Source: Sorex araneus (taxonomy: Eukaryota; Chordata; Mammalia; Eulipotyphla; Soricidae). From it: DNA of 64,000 bases. Positions within the stretch are counted from its first letter, which is position 1. Every line of letters begins with the position of its first letter. Below, piece by piece: positions 1 through 24,419 of the stretch. The DNA is taken from contig NC_073303.1 of the NCBI RefSeq assembly GCF_027595985.1, positions 27,985,847 to 28,049,846 on the forward strand, given 5' to 3'. The translations under genes were made by a program, and so were the position numbers. The notes below the pieces were generated by a model. That model ran no database searches, had not been told where the DNA came from, and saw nothing but the letters and a program-made list of their open reading frames with translations.

Positions 1-229
1 CCAAAAAACTTTCCTTAGAGGAGAGTGTGTGAAGATTGTTGTATTTCACCCAGCGGCTATTAAGCCTTGTATAAGAGATTACTAATATGTTGTTAAGGGT
101 TAAGCCCAGTGTGCTTATATGGCTATAAAAATATATCTCCCTCTAAGATTGGTTGCCTTCTACTTTAAACCCCATCAAGTGTGGTGCGCTGCTCTTGGAG
201 CATGAGTGGTGTGAGGTATGGGATGTCCA

Positions 230-800
230 GAAACAGGTTCACTGGTAGGTGAGTCTCAGCCCAACAGTGTGGAGAGCGGCTGTGAGCCTTCGAATTCTGG
301 AGAGTTTCAGCTGCTGGGGCTGGGTCCCTTGGGGTGGGGAGGGGCCTCACCTGCCTTCTCCAAAGTGCTCCAAATGTAACAGCCTGGCACAGGGTCTGGT
401 GGCATGGCTATGGCGAGTCATTTTATACTCTCTTCCAAGAGATTTTATAATGAGTTTCTGGATCATGGCCATTGATGAGTTTATCTGGTGCCAGCCAGAG
501 GTGGTTTGTGGGCATGACTGCCAACTTGCCGGAACCAGGGGGAACATGGGTGGTGGACACCCATTCCTGGTTCTGTTGAACCCAGAGTTTTCATTCACAG
601 GTCTCGCATACCTGAGTTTTCTGCGGATTCACTCATGGGTGAGGTTCGGCCCGAGTGTGTGGAGAGTGGCTGTGAGCATGGCGGTGGGTGGGTTCTGGAG
701 GTTTTCGCCTGCTGGGGCTGGGTCCCTTGGGGCAGGGAGAGGCCTGGAGCAGAATTTTACAGACAGCTTTGTTCCAGGTGCTTGGGTTGAGAAGATCAGA
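230..800 (-). mobile_element. Composite retroposon, about 1.5 copies
   Basis: Two matching blocks (about 239-350 and 630-745) share the stretch 'tgctggggctgggtcccttgggg'-like text, and the full copy runs about 398-800. The same family, in either orientation, recurs at 21975, 32341, 55795 and 62340. Confidence 0.6.
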
Positions 801-894
801 TCAAGATAAAGGGTCAGGACTGCCTCAGCTCAAATTCTGTACCTAAAAATCCACTAGGTCCTGGTGAGAATGACTGTAGTACTTGCTTTAGTAC

Positions 895-1240
895 CGCGTT
901 TTTCTTAAAATCGAGCATTAAAAAAATTTTAGTCAGGTGAAGTTACAAAGTTATTTATGATTGGGTTTCAGGCATATAATATTTCAACACGATTCCTTCA
1001 CCAGTGTCCACTTCCCTCCCCCAATACCCCCATCCTCATTTGTCTGCCTTTTCTAGAGGTTCATATATTTATACACACATACATATATACCATGCATGTA
1101 TGTACATATATGTATACATGCATATACATAATATGCACATATATATTGCACTGTGGTTTACAGTACCGTTGCTGATAGGGTTTCATACATAACTTTACCC
1201 CCTTTCAGCACCATATCCTCCTCAAAATTGGGCAGTTTTT
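895..1240 (-). repeat. Old retroposon 3' end plus AT-rich run
   Basis: It reads 'caggtgaagttacaaag...ttcaccagtgtccacttccctccc', the recurrent 3'-end pattern of an older retroposon in this window, followed by a TATA/CATA-rich stretch (1066-1150). Confidence 0.5.
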
Positions 1241-1488
1241 AGCCCCAGTTCCACACAGGATCTGGGGTGTGGGTAAGAGGGTGGGTCAGCTCTCAAAAAG
1301 GACCAGAGCTTGAAGGAGTCAGAGCTTAAGGTCAACAGATCCCGTTGTCCCATTGTAAAGCAGCCCATCCTTGAAGCCGCTTTGTTTCACTCAGTGGCAA
1401 TGTGAAAAGCGTGCGGTGGTTTCCCAGAGTCAGTTGCTGGTGCAGTTGCTGGTGCAGGAGAGCGGCTTCTCCGTCTGCGGGTTTCGCG

Positions 1489-1503
1489 CGCCCCCTGCTG
1501 GCC
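1489..1503 (-). promoter_or_regulatory. CTCF-like site in the TAP2 promoter
   Basis: CGCCCCCTGCTGGCC on the + strand reads GGCCAGCAGGGGGCG on the - strand, a very close match to the CTCF core. It sits just upstream of the IRF-type element. Binding is inferred from the motif only. Confidence 0.5.
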
Positions 1504-1525
1504 GCCTCGCCCAGCGCCTCTGCAG

Positions 1526-1543
1526 GGAAAGCGAAAGTGGAAG
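1526..1543 (+). promoter_or_regulatory. Interferon-response-type (ISRE/IRF) element of TAP2
   Basis: GGAAAGCGAAAGTGGAAG contains two GAAA cores spaced as in IRF/ISRE sites. It lies ~120 bp before the exon 1 donor in a GC-rich promoter. TAP genes are known to be induced by interferons through IRF1 and STAT1, so the site is where one would expect it. Function is inferred. Confidence 0.6.
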
Positions 1544-1830
1544 CAGCCTACCCGGGGCGCGGGGAGTAGGCGGGCGACACTGCGGGAAGCCTGTCTCAGA
1601 ACTCACTTCCCGGAAAGGTCTCAGAACTCAGTTCAAGGAAAGGAGCTGCGGGTCCTAGCCGGTGAGTGCATGTGCCGGGAAGCCGGGGCGATAGGGGGCC
1701 CTGCCGGCCACCGGAGCCCGGAGTAGGTCCCTCTGGTTGGGGACCCCCCCGCCCCCCCCCCCACACCCACCCCCGGCTCACTGGGACTCGGTGGCCGCTG
1801 CAGGGCAGGGGAGGAAAAACTTAAAACATT

Positions 1831-2003
1831 TTAATTTTTATTTTTGTTTCGGGGCCAAGTCCTGCGATGCTCGGCGCTTCCTACAGGCTCTTGCTCAGGG
1901 CTCATCCCAACGGGGTTCGGGGCACCTTATGGGGTGTCGGGGATCGAACCCGGGGCACCTGCGTGGGAGGCAAGTGTTCTGCCCGCTGGCTCCTCTCTGA
2001 CCC
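1831..2003 (-). mobile_element. tRNA-derived SINE (type I) in TAP2 intron 1
   Basis: A diverged copy of the common SINE, recognised by 'gggatcgaacccgg' (complement of the B box) and the terminal 'gacccc'-like head. Confidence 0.75.
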
Positions 2004-2221
2004 ATTAAGCATTTTAATTTGAATTTTGAGCCTTTAAAGGACGAGGCTCAGACCTGCCGAGGCTCTTCCTGTTTAGGAGGGAGGTGCTGATGAGCACGGG
2101 GCACCCGGGGGACCCTTTGGGCGTAGGGTGGGTGAGAGAGAAGCCAGTGGCCGGGCGGGGGCGGGAGGATCGGAGGGGCCTGGATTCCCTAATTCCTCGC
2201 CTTTTACCCTAGACGGCTGCC

Positions 2222-14593
<12,372 letters not shown>

Positions 14594-14729
14594 GGTGCCA
14601 GGGCTCTGGGCCTGGCTCCGGGACATCCTCGTGACCCAGAGCACCCTGCTTGGAGTCTCTCTGAGGCTGCACCCTTAGCTCTGGTTTCTGAAACTGGAGG
14701 CACCACGAATGTTTGATCAGCCTGAGCTT

Positions 14730-14794
<65 letters not shown>

Positions 14795-14900
14795 GGAAGA
14801 CTGTCTGTGTCCAAGAATCTTTTAACTGTGATCGGCAGCTTTGCCGTGTGTGGAAGTATGAACTGTAGTAAATAAATATAGTTAAAAATGTACGTGTTTA
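14594..14900 (+). other. TAP2: TAP2 3' UTR with AATAAA
   Basis: After TGA 14591-14593 comes a ~280-nt untranslated region carrying a (TG)n run (14732-14793). The polyadenylation signal AATAAA is at 14871-14876, so cleavage is expected near 14890-14900. Confidence 0.75.
14732..14793. repeat. (TG)n in the TAP2 3' UTR
   Basis: About 31 uninterrupted TG units within the transcribed 3' end. Confidence 0.92.
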
Positions 14901-14984
14901 TTGTATGACTAGCACATTCATTTGGAAAAGTAAATTTAACCTTTGATTCACTTCCTGAAAGAAACAAGATGACTCTATTTTATT

Positions 14985-15160
14985 TTATTTTATTTTTCGG
15001 TTTTGGGGCCACACCTGGAAATGGCCTGGCTTACTCCTGGCTCTGTGCTCAGGGATCACTCCTGGCAAGGCTTGGGGGACTATTAGGGGTGGTGACGATC
15101 AAACTGGGGTGGGCTATGTGCAAGGCAAGCACTCTGCCCTTTCTTTTCTCTCTACAGCCC
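14985..15160 (-). mobile_element. Diverged SINE just past TAP2
   Basis: Starts after a TTTTA run ('attttattttatttttcgg'), ends 'ctctacagccc'; typical 'gctcagggatcactcctggcaaggcttggggga' middle. Confidence 0.7.
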
Positions 15161-17830
15161 TAAGGTGAGTTTATTCTATCAGTCTTCTTTGAGTCTAGTA
15201 TTAGCTAATATGACATAAATGTTCCTGTCATTTAAATTCGGTGCCCATCCTGAGGCCCACCTGTGCCTGCTACTTTGTAGGGACAGAATGAAGTTCCTTA
15301 AACAATGGTGTTAATAACGCAGTGCCAACAGCTACCATTAATGGTTTTAATATGTGCAGGAACTACGCTAAACACCTTTTCCTCTATTGTTACATTTAAT
15401 TCTTACCCTGAGCCCTATGAGGTTGGTTACGCATTATAGATGAAGAAATTGGGTCTCAAAGAGATTAAATAAACTTTGCCAAGGTTATAGAGTGGAGTTT
15501 GAGTTTGAATGTAGGTTTGACCCCGGTGCACATTCTCAGCAAATAACTGGTCTCTCCTCTTATGTTCCTGACTAGATCAACAGAGATACTTTTGCATCAG
15601 GCCTGAATAGCTCTGAGCATCTTATCTTCTCTCTAGTCCTGTTGGAATTTCTCTGTCTTAGATGAACTTATTTTCCAAAAGGTTCTCTGTCACTGATTCA
15701 CACTTTTTTGGGGGCCTTGTTTATGCCACACCAGGCGTGGCAGGTGGGGAGCGGCTGCTTTCAGTTCTGTGCTGGAGGAGGGGGCTCTCACAGCAGAGCT
15801 GGAAACCATGGGTGCCTGCAGGGCTCAAACCCCGGGGGTTCCCAAATGCACACTCTTTAAGCTATCACCTCTGCCCCCTTTGATCCATTTCTTTCAGCCA
15901 TTATCAGTCACCTTTCTCCCGAGGAGTCACAAAGGACAGAGTCTCATACAGAGGGTCCTTTAGGTGCTCTTAGCCTGTACCTGCTCAGATCTTCCTCGGT
16001 GCACCAAGCTGTCCAGTCTACTGATCTTGCCAGTTCCTGTTGCATTGAACTCAGTCAAAAATGAACTTCCTGACCTTTATACCTTGGCACCTGGTGTGTC
16101 CTTGCTATTCCCTACAGCCTTCCCTCCCAGCTTTTTGAATTTACGTTGAATTCTTCGATGCTTAACGCAGGATTTAGGCGTTCCAGGAAATCAATCTTCC
16201 CTTAGTATCACAGTCTGGAGAAAATGTCCTTTCCATAAGCTGCTGGCGGAAGACCACATAGCTTATAAAACTTCCTATGTTATTTTAGATTCTTTGGCTA
16301 GGAACTACAACAAATGGGCGTGTTGCATCTCACTGTGAGTAAAGTGAAATGTTTTTCTCTTCTTTGTACCTTCGGTATGTTTTTGATGCTTCGTGGCACT
16401 ATGTTGGTTTGCATAAATCCAGACAAAAGTCTTTCCTCTCTGTAATAGGGTCTACCCCTCGTGCAGACAGGAAAATCAATTATGGGACCCCAAAGCCCTC
16501 TTTCAGGGAAAGAGTCAAGGGATTGGTCTAAATGACAGGAGCAGGTATTTAACAGGTACTGTTTCAAGTACCCTACAAACCTCAGGGAGACCCTAGAGGC
16601 CAGTTGGCTTAAGGAAAGAATGGAAATCATCACTGCTATGGAAATGAGGAATCCGGGAATCTGTGTGACTGACACAATCTGGGCCTACTCAGCATCAAGA
16701 AAAACCCTGGAAACCAGGATCTCTCCCAGCCCTGAAAAAGGGAGGGGATGGACTCCTTTCTGCCAGGATGCATCTACGGAAAAGGCCACCTCCAGTTCAA
16801 CCTGAAAGCTCGAGACCATCCAGTTCATCGTGGGACATTTATGGCCAGGCCTGGGTAACTCTGACATGCCACATAAGATTAATGCCATTATTGGTGTGCC
16901 TCCTGTCTTTAGCCCAACCCCCAGGACTTCTCAGTAAATAATGGGGTACCCCAAAATGGAGAGTTCTCCAATCTTGCTGTGTTTATGCAAAAGAACAAGT
17001 CAGATTTGTTAAGCCATCAGGCAAATTTTAAAATGAAGGTGGAGAGAAAACCATGTTTCTGTAACTTGCCTTTTAAAGAATCAGATTCAAATTCTACAGA
17101 GTGATCTAGTAAATGTATTCTAATCTTGATCTAGAAGGTATTCCTTCTGGGTAATTCAGGTAAAATGTGTTTTGCTGACTGTAAAGTAAGCAGCCTAGTC
17201 TTTGGGACTCAATGTTGAACTTGCTATCACTAGTCTGAAAGCCATCTTTCATGGGAAGGAACTCAGTACTATGCTTTCTGTTTCATTAATGAACCTAGTG
17301 GAAATTCTGGGCTTCCTTTCCTAACACTTGTTCAGCATCAAGGAATTTACCAAGGAGAGGATTGGCAGCTTGACATCATGTAAATGATCAAATGCTCATA
17401 TTCTAGGTATAAATATCTACTGCTTCCAAATGACAGCTTCAGTGGATAGGTAGCTTTTCCAACCTGAGAAGTGGTATGGTGCTTCTAGGCCACTAGAAAA
17501 ATCTGGACATAGGAAGTCATTTTCTATCAACCATGGGTGGAGCAGTTATTCTTTTCCATTGTTTTTTATGACAGAAATGGGTATGGCATTATGTTGCTTT
17601 GGTTTCTGTTGCTTTAACTCTTAATGTTTCCTAAGACAGCAAACTATTTTGTTCATACTAGGTCAGAAAGGACCTTCCACATCTCCAGAGTCTAATCATT
17701 TCAAAGTGCCATCCCTCAGTCTAATTGATCTGATCTTTTCTTTCAGATAACTTCAGGAACCCAACCAGTTCATTGCCTGGGGCCCACTAAAACTAAGGTA
17801 GCTTGAGGTTTCACCCCTTGTGCAGGCAGG
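15161..17830. other. Unrecognised, mostly unique intergenic DNA
   Basis: Apart from an old SINE (15704-15878) I see no known repeat and no convincing coding exon. I looked for class II domain signatures (CxxxxxxFYP, YTCxVxH, RFDSDVG) as traces of DOB and found none. It could hold old retroviral or regulatory sequence that cannot be identified by eye. Confidence 0.4.
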
Positions 17831-18354
17831 GTCTGCGCCCCTCTGTCAGCATGAAGCAGCTTCAGAAGATGGATCACCGACCATTTTCCCCTTAAAGATT
17901 TAAGGTGGTGAAATCTCTAGGGGGGAATATGATGTAGGCAGGTAGATAGGGAAAGGCCCTTGGCAATGAAACAGATTAACAAAGTCTCTGGGAAGGAGAA
18001 TCCTGAGACTGACTCACCCTGTGAATACAGAAAACAGACCTGATAAGACCTTCTAAAGAAGACCATCACCACTCCCAACCTCCCTGGTAACCTCCTTAGC
18101 AACGGACTTTTACCCGAGAAGAAGCCCCCACGTGGGAGCAGGTTGAAGAGACCCTATAAAAGACACCTTGAACAAAGGAAGCGCGCGCATATGCTGCCTG
18201 AGCCCATGTGCTGCTTGTGCCATGTGGCCGAGCACATGTGTCGCCTGCATCACCCCCCTTGAGATGTGTACTTTCATGCTTTCGTGTTTGTGTCATAAGG
18301 ATACCGGACAATGCTCCCCTGACCACATTTAATTTAAAACAAAACAGGGGGAGA
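17830..18354 (+). mobile_element. Endogenous retrovirus 3' remnant with polypurine tracts
   Basis: The stretch 17840-17910 has the look of the end of an old retroviral env region, followed by a G-rich tract (TCTAGGGGGGAAT), then LTR-like DNA with TATAAAAG (18156-18163). Right before the next LTR is AAAACAGGGGGAGA, a polypurine tract. No intact retroviral frame is present. Confidence 0.4.
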
Positions 18355-18711
18355 TGTAGGGAGCCATTTTACAAGCCCGGCTCTTATCCTAGTCAAGTGG
18401 AGGCTTACTTGGGATTTCTGTAACAAGGTCACCACTGCTGACCTTACTGATCTTATCAGTTTGCCATTCCTCTCACTAGCCAACGCCCATGCCTGATCTG
18501 CCCAACGCCCATGCCTGATCTGCATTTTACTATTGTTCCTACGGGGGTCCAAGCATGCATACCGCCCCCTCCCACCAAGAGGTATAAGTATTGTAACTGC
18601 TGTGAATAAACTCTCTCTCTCTCTCTCCTCCTCCTTCTGGCTCTGCGTCGGTTACGTCCCCTCCTTAGCCCCACGAGGGGTCCTCCCTGCGGGACAGGAC
18701 GGGACCCCACA
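18355..18711 (+). mobile_element. Retroviral-type LTR (copy 1)
   Basis: It begins TGTAGGGAGCC and ends GGGACCCCACA, 357 bp. It has a TATAAG box (18593) and AATAAA (18605-18610) followed by a CT-rich stretch. The polypurine tract next to its left edge suggests a 3' LTR. A homologous LTR is at 54890. Confidence 0.7.
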
Positions 18712-19300
18712 CTACTGTGTGGCCCAAGGCTGGCTTCATAGCAAACAGCAGATAAATTAGCAGGTCTCTCTCCTGCGCCGTTTTCCTGCACAACCTTCCC
18801 GGAACACCAGTGCTGAGAGTCCAAACATGAACTCTTCCTGGGAGGGATTCAGCTTTGGAGCCTCCTGTTCTTGGAAAGAGAAACTTGCAACTTCCCAGAA
18901 GTCGAAGGGACTTTCCAGGCTAGCAACGGACTCCTCGCTGGGATTGTTTTCTGCCTGGCAGCCGCTGGGGGCAGGATGTGGTGACAGCAGTTACCCCAGA
19001 AAACGGACCTCTGCTGACTCCTGCTGTGTCTTGCCACTACACGCCCGGTTCTCTCTCAAATATCGCAGAATTGAATTTGCTTTTGGAAAGTCCTTCCTTC
19101 TGCACCAAATGCCCCTTCTCTATTAATAAATTGGGAGCAATAATTCCTGTATCTCCCGAGGAGGTTCAGACTTGGATGAATCTGTAGCACCTGTGGAAAA
19201 TGATATTAAAATTTTTTGATATCCTTAGCAAATGACATCCAGAGACTCCTACTCTCAGCCTGGAAAACACTTTTGAGATAATAGAGCAGTCGCTCTTTTT
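18712..19300. other. Unrecognised sequence between LTR and CTTT tract
   Basis: No known repeat and no gene that I recognise. A 69-codon open stretch (18978-19187) has no family likeness to me. Confidence 0.3.
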
Positions 19301-19330
19301 TTTTTTTTGATTAAAGACCTTTATTTTATT

Positions 19331-20124
<794 letters not shown>

Positions 20125-20700
20125 GATTTATTTATTTTATTGAATCACCCTGTGGAAAATTACAAAGCTTTCAGGCTTATGTCTCAGTTATACAATGCTC
20201 AAACACCCGTCCCTTCACCAGTGCACATGGTCCAACACCAAAAACCCCAGTATACCTCCCACCCTCCACTCCCCCACCCCCACCTGTATAGCTGATAAAT
20301 TTCACTTCACTTTCTCTTTACCTTGATTGCATTACAAATTTCAACACAAAACTCACTATTGTTGTTGAAGTTTCCCCCCCAAAAAAACAGCCTTGCTGAA
20401 AAGGAAGCATTTGATAATTAGTTTTCCTTTGTTGAGAATGAAGAGTTATGAATGTTTGGGATTTCTGTATTTTAGTATTTTAGTAACTAAGTCCAGGGAG
20501 ATTTATGTTAGAAATTGCATCATTTCCCTTCCTAGGGCAGCATGAGGCTATGGCTTAGTTCACAGTCTAGAGACATCTCTGCAAGCAGCTGCTGGTACCA
20601 AAAGTAGTCTAGCTGGCCTCCGGATCGTGGTCGATCAGTCGCAGAGCGGCCACACAAACGTGTGGCCACTTGGGTCGCATCTCGGCGGAGAGCCTAGAGC
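20125..20700 (-). mobile_element. CAATAAA-tailed retroposon
   Basis: 'tttattgaatcaccctgtgg' then 'cacttcactttctctttaccttgattgcatt', and further in 'ggtcgatcagtcgcagagcggccacac', the same order of blocks as the copy at 6190. Confidence 0.75.
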
Positions 20701-20842
20701 ATTCACTCTTAAAATGATATGTAGAGTAACTGGCCTGAAGCCACACTACTGACCTCCGATACAGTGGGGGAGTGGAGGAAGTTCTCCTGCTGTTGGGCAG
20801 TAAAGGAAGGTGCAGCAGATTGGAGCATCTTATGGTTCCCTA

Positions 20843-20995
20843 AAATGAAGCCAGGGATAGGACAATGGGCAAGGCATTTGCTTTGCATGCTGCCAACCTG
20901 AATTTGATACCTGGCATCTCATATAGTCCCCAGAGTCCTGCCAGGAGTGATCCCTGAGCGCAGAGTCAGGAGTAAGCCCCAAGTACCGCAGGGTG
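20843..20995 (+). mobile_element. Diverged SINE type I
   Basis: 'ggacaatgggcaaggcatttgctttgcatgctgcc...gccaggagtgatccctgagcgcagagtcaggagtaag' is the sense SINE. Confidence 0.7.
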
Positions 20996-21339
20996 TGTGT
21001 GTGGAGGGATGGAGTGTTTGTGTGGGGGGTGAGGATGGGAGAGGCACAAAACCAAAAGACTCCCTCAGGTCAGAGACACAGGACAATGTTTCTTGAAGGC
21101 CAGAATATTCAACCTAGATAGACAAATCTTTACAGGTGGGGTCTGGTACGGCAGATGTTAGAAATTTTGTTTGGTCCTAGAGTTCTAGTTTTAATTCTTT
21201 TCATTCATCCTTTCCATGCTCTATACCCGCCCCAATTTTCTCTTCTTTCTGTCACCTAAATTGAACATCTTCCCACTCAGTCCCATTTTATCCTTTTCGA
21301 AATTAGATTTGTATGGAGACAGAGAACTTTAGAAAACGA

Positions 21340-21412
21340 ACAGGGATTGCTCTTGGTGATGCTCAGGGGACGCCACTGTGTTGGGATCAAACCCCAGCAT
21401 ACAACATGTGCT
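21340..21412 (-). mobile_element. SINE fragment
   Basis: 'gggattgctcttggtgatgctcaggggacgcc' up to 'gatcaaaccccagc' is part of the type I body. Confidence 0.5.
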
Positions 21413-21429
21413 CAGTTTTTTTTATTTCA

Positions 21430-21930
21430 GTTTTCTTTTCTTTCTTTTTTTTATTGAACCACCATGAGATCCAGTTACAAAGCTTTCATGTTTGAGTTTC
21501 AGTCATACAATGACTGAACACCCATACCTCCACCAATGCACATTTTCCACCACCAATGTCCCCAGTATTCCCCCAACTCCTGCCCCAACTCCTGCCCATC
21601 CCAACCTTCCCCCTGCCTCTATGGCAGACAATTTCCTCCATACTGTCTCTCTACTTTTTGGACATTATGGTTTATAATATAAATACTGAGAGATGATTGC
21701 ATTTGGTCCTTTATCTACTTTCAGCACACATTTCCTATCCCCATTGATCCCTCCAACCATCATTGACTTAGTGATCCCTTCTCTATTCCAGCTGCCTTCT
21801 TCCCCAGCTCATGAGGTAGGCTTCCAACTATGGGTGCTCAGTCTGGTGAGGTCTCTCCCAGCTCCAGTGGAAAATTTGGAGTCCTGTCTGTCACTTGCAC
21901 TCACAGAGCTGTCATGAATGAGAGGTGATC
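21430..21930 (-). mobile_element. CAATAAA-tailed retroposon
   Basis: 3' end 'tttttattgaaccaccatgag', then 'cacccatacctccaccaatgcacattttccaccacc' as in the family. Confidence 0.75.
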
Positions 21931-21974
21931 TGTCAGAGGTTTTGGGGAAAGAAAAAATTCCTTATTCTTTTTTT

Positions 21975-22622
21975 AAAAAAATAATGTAGGAGTCTCCTGC
22001 CCCTGTGTCTGGCTGTCTTCACCGGGGCCCCTTGGAGGGGGGCATGTTGAGTTTCCCTCCCTGCCCCAAACAGAGCCCCAGCAGCTGAAGGCCTCTGGAA
22101 CCCAGCCACAGCCATGCTCACGGCCCCTCTCCACACATTCGGACGAGGCTCAGGCATGAGAGAACCAACAGAGGACCTGGTTTGAGATCTCCAAGCCTGC
22201 TCTGGTTGGGACTGGGACTCCTCCACCCAGATCTCCCATTTTCCAGTAGCTAGGTAGTCACACCCACAAACTGCCTCTGGCGCCATGTAATTCCATCAAC
22301 GGCCAAGATCCAAAGACTATAAAACAAAGTTCTCGGACCTCTTATTGTCTAGTTCTCCCTCTCGGAGAACCCAGCAAGTTACCGAGAGTATCCTGCCCAC
22401 ATGGCAGAGCCTGAAAAGCTCCCTGTGGCATATTTGATATGCCAAAAACAGTAACAATGATGGGTCTCATTCCCATGACCCTGAAAGAGTCTCCAATGTG
22501 GCACTGTTGGGAAGGACGAATAAAGAGAGGCTGCTAAAATCTCAGGGCTAGGAAAAATGGAGATGTTACTGGTGCACGCTCGAGCAAAATGATGAACAAT
22601 GGGATGACAGTGAATGTAGGAG
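21975..22622 (+). mobile_element. Composite retroposon (longest copy)
   Basis: The 5' part is GC-rich ('ccccagcagctgaaggcc', 'ccacagccatgctcacgg'). The middle has 'caacggccaagatccaaagac'. The 3' part is the type II SINE body ('gagaacccagcaagttaccgagagtatcc') with an extra insert 'gggtctcattcccatgaccctgaaagag'. Confidence 0.75.
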
Positions 22623-22681
22623 TACTGCTATTTGTTCAGCCATTGATTAAGCTGATTGAATTGGGCACGAACTCCACATTA

Positions 22682-22862
22682 CTTTTTTAAAAAAATTGTA
22701 TCACCATGAGATAGAATTACAGAGCTTTCACGTTTGAGATTCAGCTACACAATGATGGAACACCCATCTCTCCACCAGTGCACATTTTCCACCACCCCCA
22801 TTCCAGTCCTTACCCTGCCTCTAGGGAAGACAATCTCTCCAATACTCTTTCTCTAATTTTGG
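22682..22862 (-). mobile_element. CAATAAA-tailed retroposon fragment
   Basis: 'tgtatcaccatgagatagaattacagagc' followed by the CCACC-rich block. Confidence 0.65.
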
Positions 22863-22870
22863 GCATTATG

Positions 22871-23005
22871 GCAGAGCCTGGCAAGCTCCCCATGCCATAT
22901 TCAATATGCCAAAAACAGTAACAACAAGTCTCACAATGGAGACATTACTGGTGCCTGCTCAAGCAAATCAATGAGCAACAAGATGTCAGTGACAGTGACA
23001 AGTAA
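22871..23005 (+). mobile_element. Headless type II SINE body
   Basis: Starts at 'ggcagagcctggcaagctcc', without the tRNA head, and runs to the usual 'gatgtcagtgacag' end. The copy at 63649 starts at the same internal point. Confidence 0.6.
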
Positions 23006-23189
23006 TGTATTGCTTGAAATTTCCCACCACAATTCAAGCCTACCTGCCAGGGCCAGATACTAGATAATTTCTTTTCCATTGCTCATTTTGAATATCAAGA
23101 GAGGTCGCATGACTGCTATTGTAAATGCAAATTTCTAGATTGTAAATGATTGAGTTCCAGAGACATCTCTGTATGGCACTAATCCAATT

Positions 23190-24350
23190 TGGGGTTCAAC
23201 TGGGAGTCTCTGGCCCAGGGCTGTTGGTGAGCTAAGATGGTGCCCAGAGGAAAATTGTGGGTGTGACAGCCAGTCTGCTGGGTGGGCGGAGATCCGGGGA
23301 AGGACAGCCCAGGTCCTCTGCTGCCATGTGGCCTGGAGATTTAGTCCTGGAACCCGCATATCTGGGCCTTGCTTGTGGAAGCTCTTGGTCACCAGGATTC
23401 CATCTAGAGTAGGCTTGGAGATTGCACCTGTTCCATCTGTGGTGCCCTGGTGAAATTGGCTTGATATGGAGAGATCTTCGGTGCTGTGGTGCCTTCTGGA
23501 ACTTGCTGCTGTATCTCTGGCTAAGGGCTGTTGGTGCGCTAAGATCCACATTACAACATTTTCATCAGATTATATCTTGGTGAGGTCAATTCTGAAATGG
23601 TGGAGTCAGACCGGGGGTATGGTGGTGATTTTGGCTTGTGGAAGAAAGTGGCTACTGGGTGCTCTGTTTGGGTGGGCACAGGTTAAACTGCCCCCCTCCA
23701 ATTTGCCCTGGTCTGTTCAGCCATGCACGGGTCTGAGCTTTTCTTTGACTTTTGATCTCTCTTGAGATTTATTTAGGGATCTCTGAAGCAAGGCTGGCAG
23801 TAGAACTTACAGGGTGGCACTGGAGTTGATTCGTGGGTGACTGTCAGTGTTTCCATGAGTATTGGGAAGTGGGGGGAGGTAGCCCACCCCAACTCTGAGA
23901 AAGCCTGGAGATCTCAGTCACAAAACCCTCATACCCGAATTTTCACCAGATTATATCTTGGTGACGTCCATCCTGAGACGGTAGAGTCAGGCTGGAAGTG
24001 TGGCAGAGATTTTGGATTGTGGAAGCAAGTGGCTGCTGGGGTTCTGCTTGGGAGGGCAGAACCAACTCACCACCCTCCGATTTACCCCAGTCTATTTAGC
24101 CATGTGCAGGTCTGAGATTAACTGTGGCTTTTGATTTCTTTTGAGATTTATCTATGAATCTCTGAAATAAGGCCAATAAATGAGCTTGTATAGCTGAGCT
24201 GGAGCTGGTTTGTGGGTGTGGCTCCTATATACCTAACTTTTGGCCTTTTAATTTCTTGGTAAACTTGATCCCAAGTTGTTGGGGTCTGGCTATATGCACA
24301 GCGGCAATTTTGATGTATCAGGAAGCCTGAAGGCACCATCAGGCTGCTGA
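23190..24350. repeat. Tandem 381-bp duplication, unknown family
   Basis: Blocks from 23559 and from 23940 match over ~285 bp ('cagattatatcttggtga', 'agattttggattgtggaag'-like). A shortened third copy begins near 24240. A separate repeated block ('agggctgttggtgagctaagat') occurs at 23198 and 23513. There is no reading frame of note. Confidence 0.7.
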
Positions 24351-24419
24351 TGCACTCACCTACAGGTATAGGTTGACCTGCTCATGGCACCATACCCCCT
24401 AAAATTTCCTTATTCTTTC

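Larger units (their letters stand above)
1450..1661 (+). other. TAP2: TAP2 noncoding exon 1 (end at 1661) within promoter
   Basis: The sequence ending CTAGCCG is followed by a consensus donor GTGAGT at 1662. The next good acceptor (ttttaccctag, ending 2212) lies nine bases before the TAP2 ATG at 2222. This gives a 5' untranslated exon, as in human TAP2, and a ~550-bp intron 1 that holds a SINE. The transcription start cannot be fixed from sequence; the left edge given is only a limit. Confidence 0.6.

Noticed and set aside
16500-16560. ATTGG (Y-box-like) motif as a relic DOB promoter
   Set aside because: No X box at the required distance and no class II exon downstream.
23190-24350. CRISPR-like array
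   Set aside because: The units are long and contiguous without spacers, and the sequence is mammalian.
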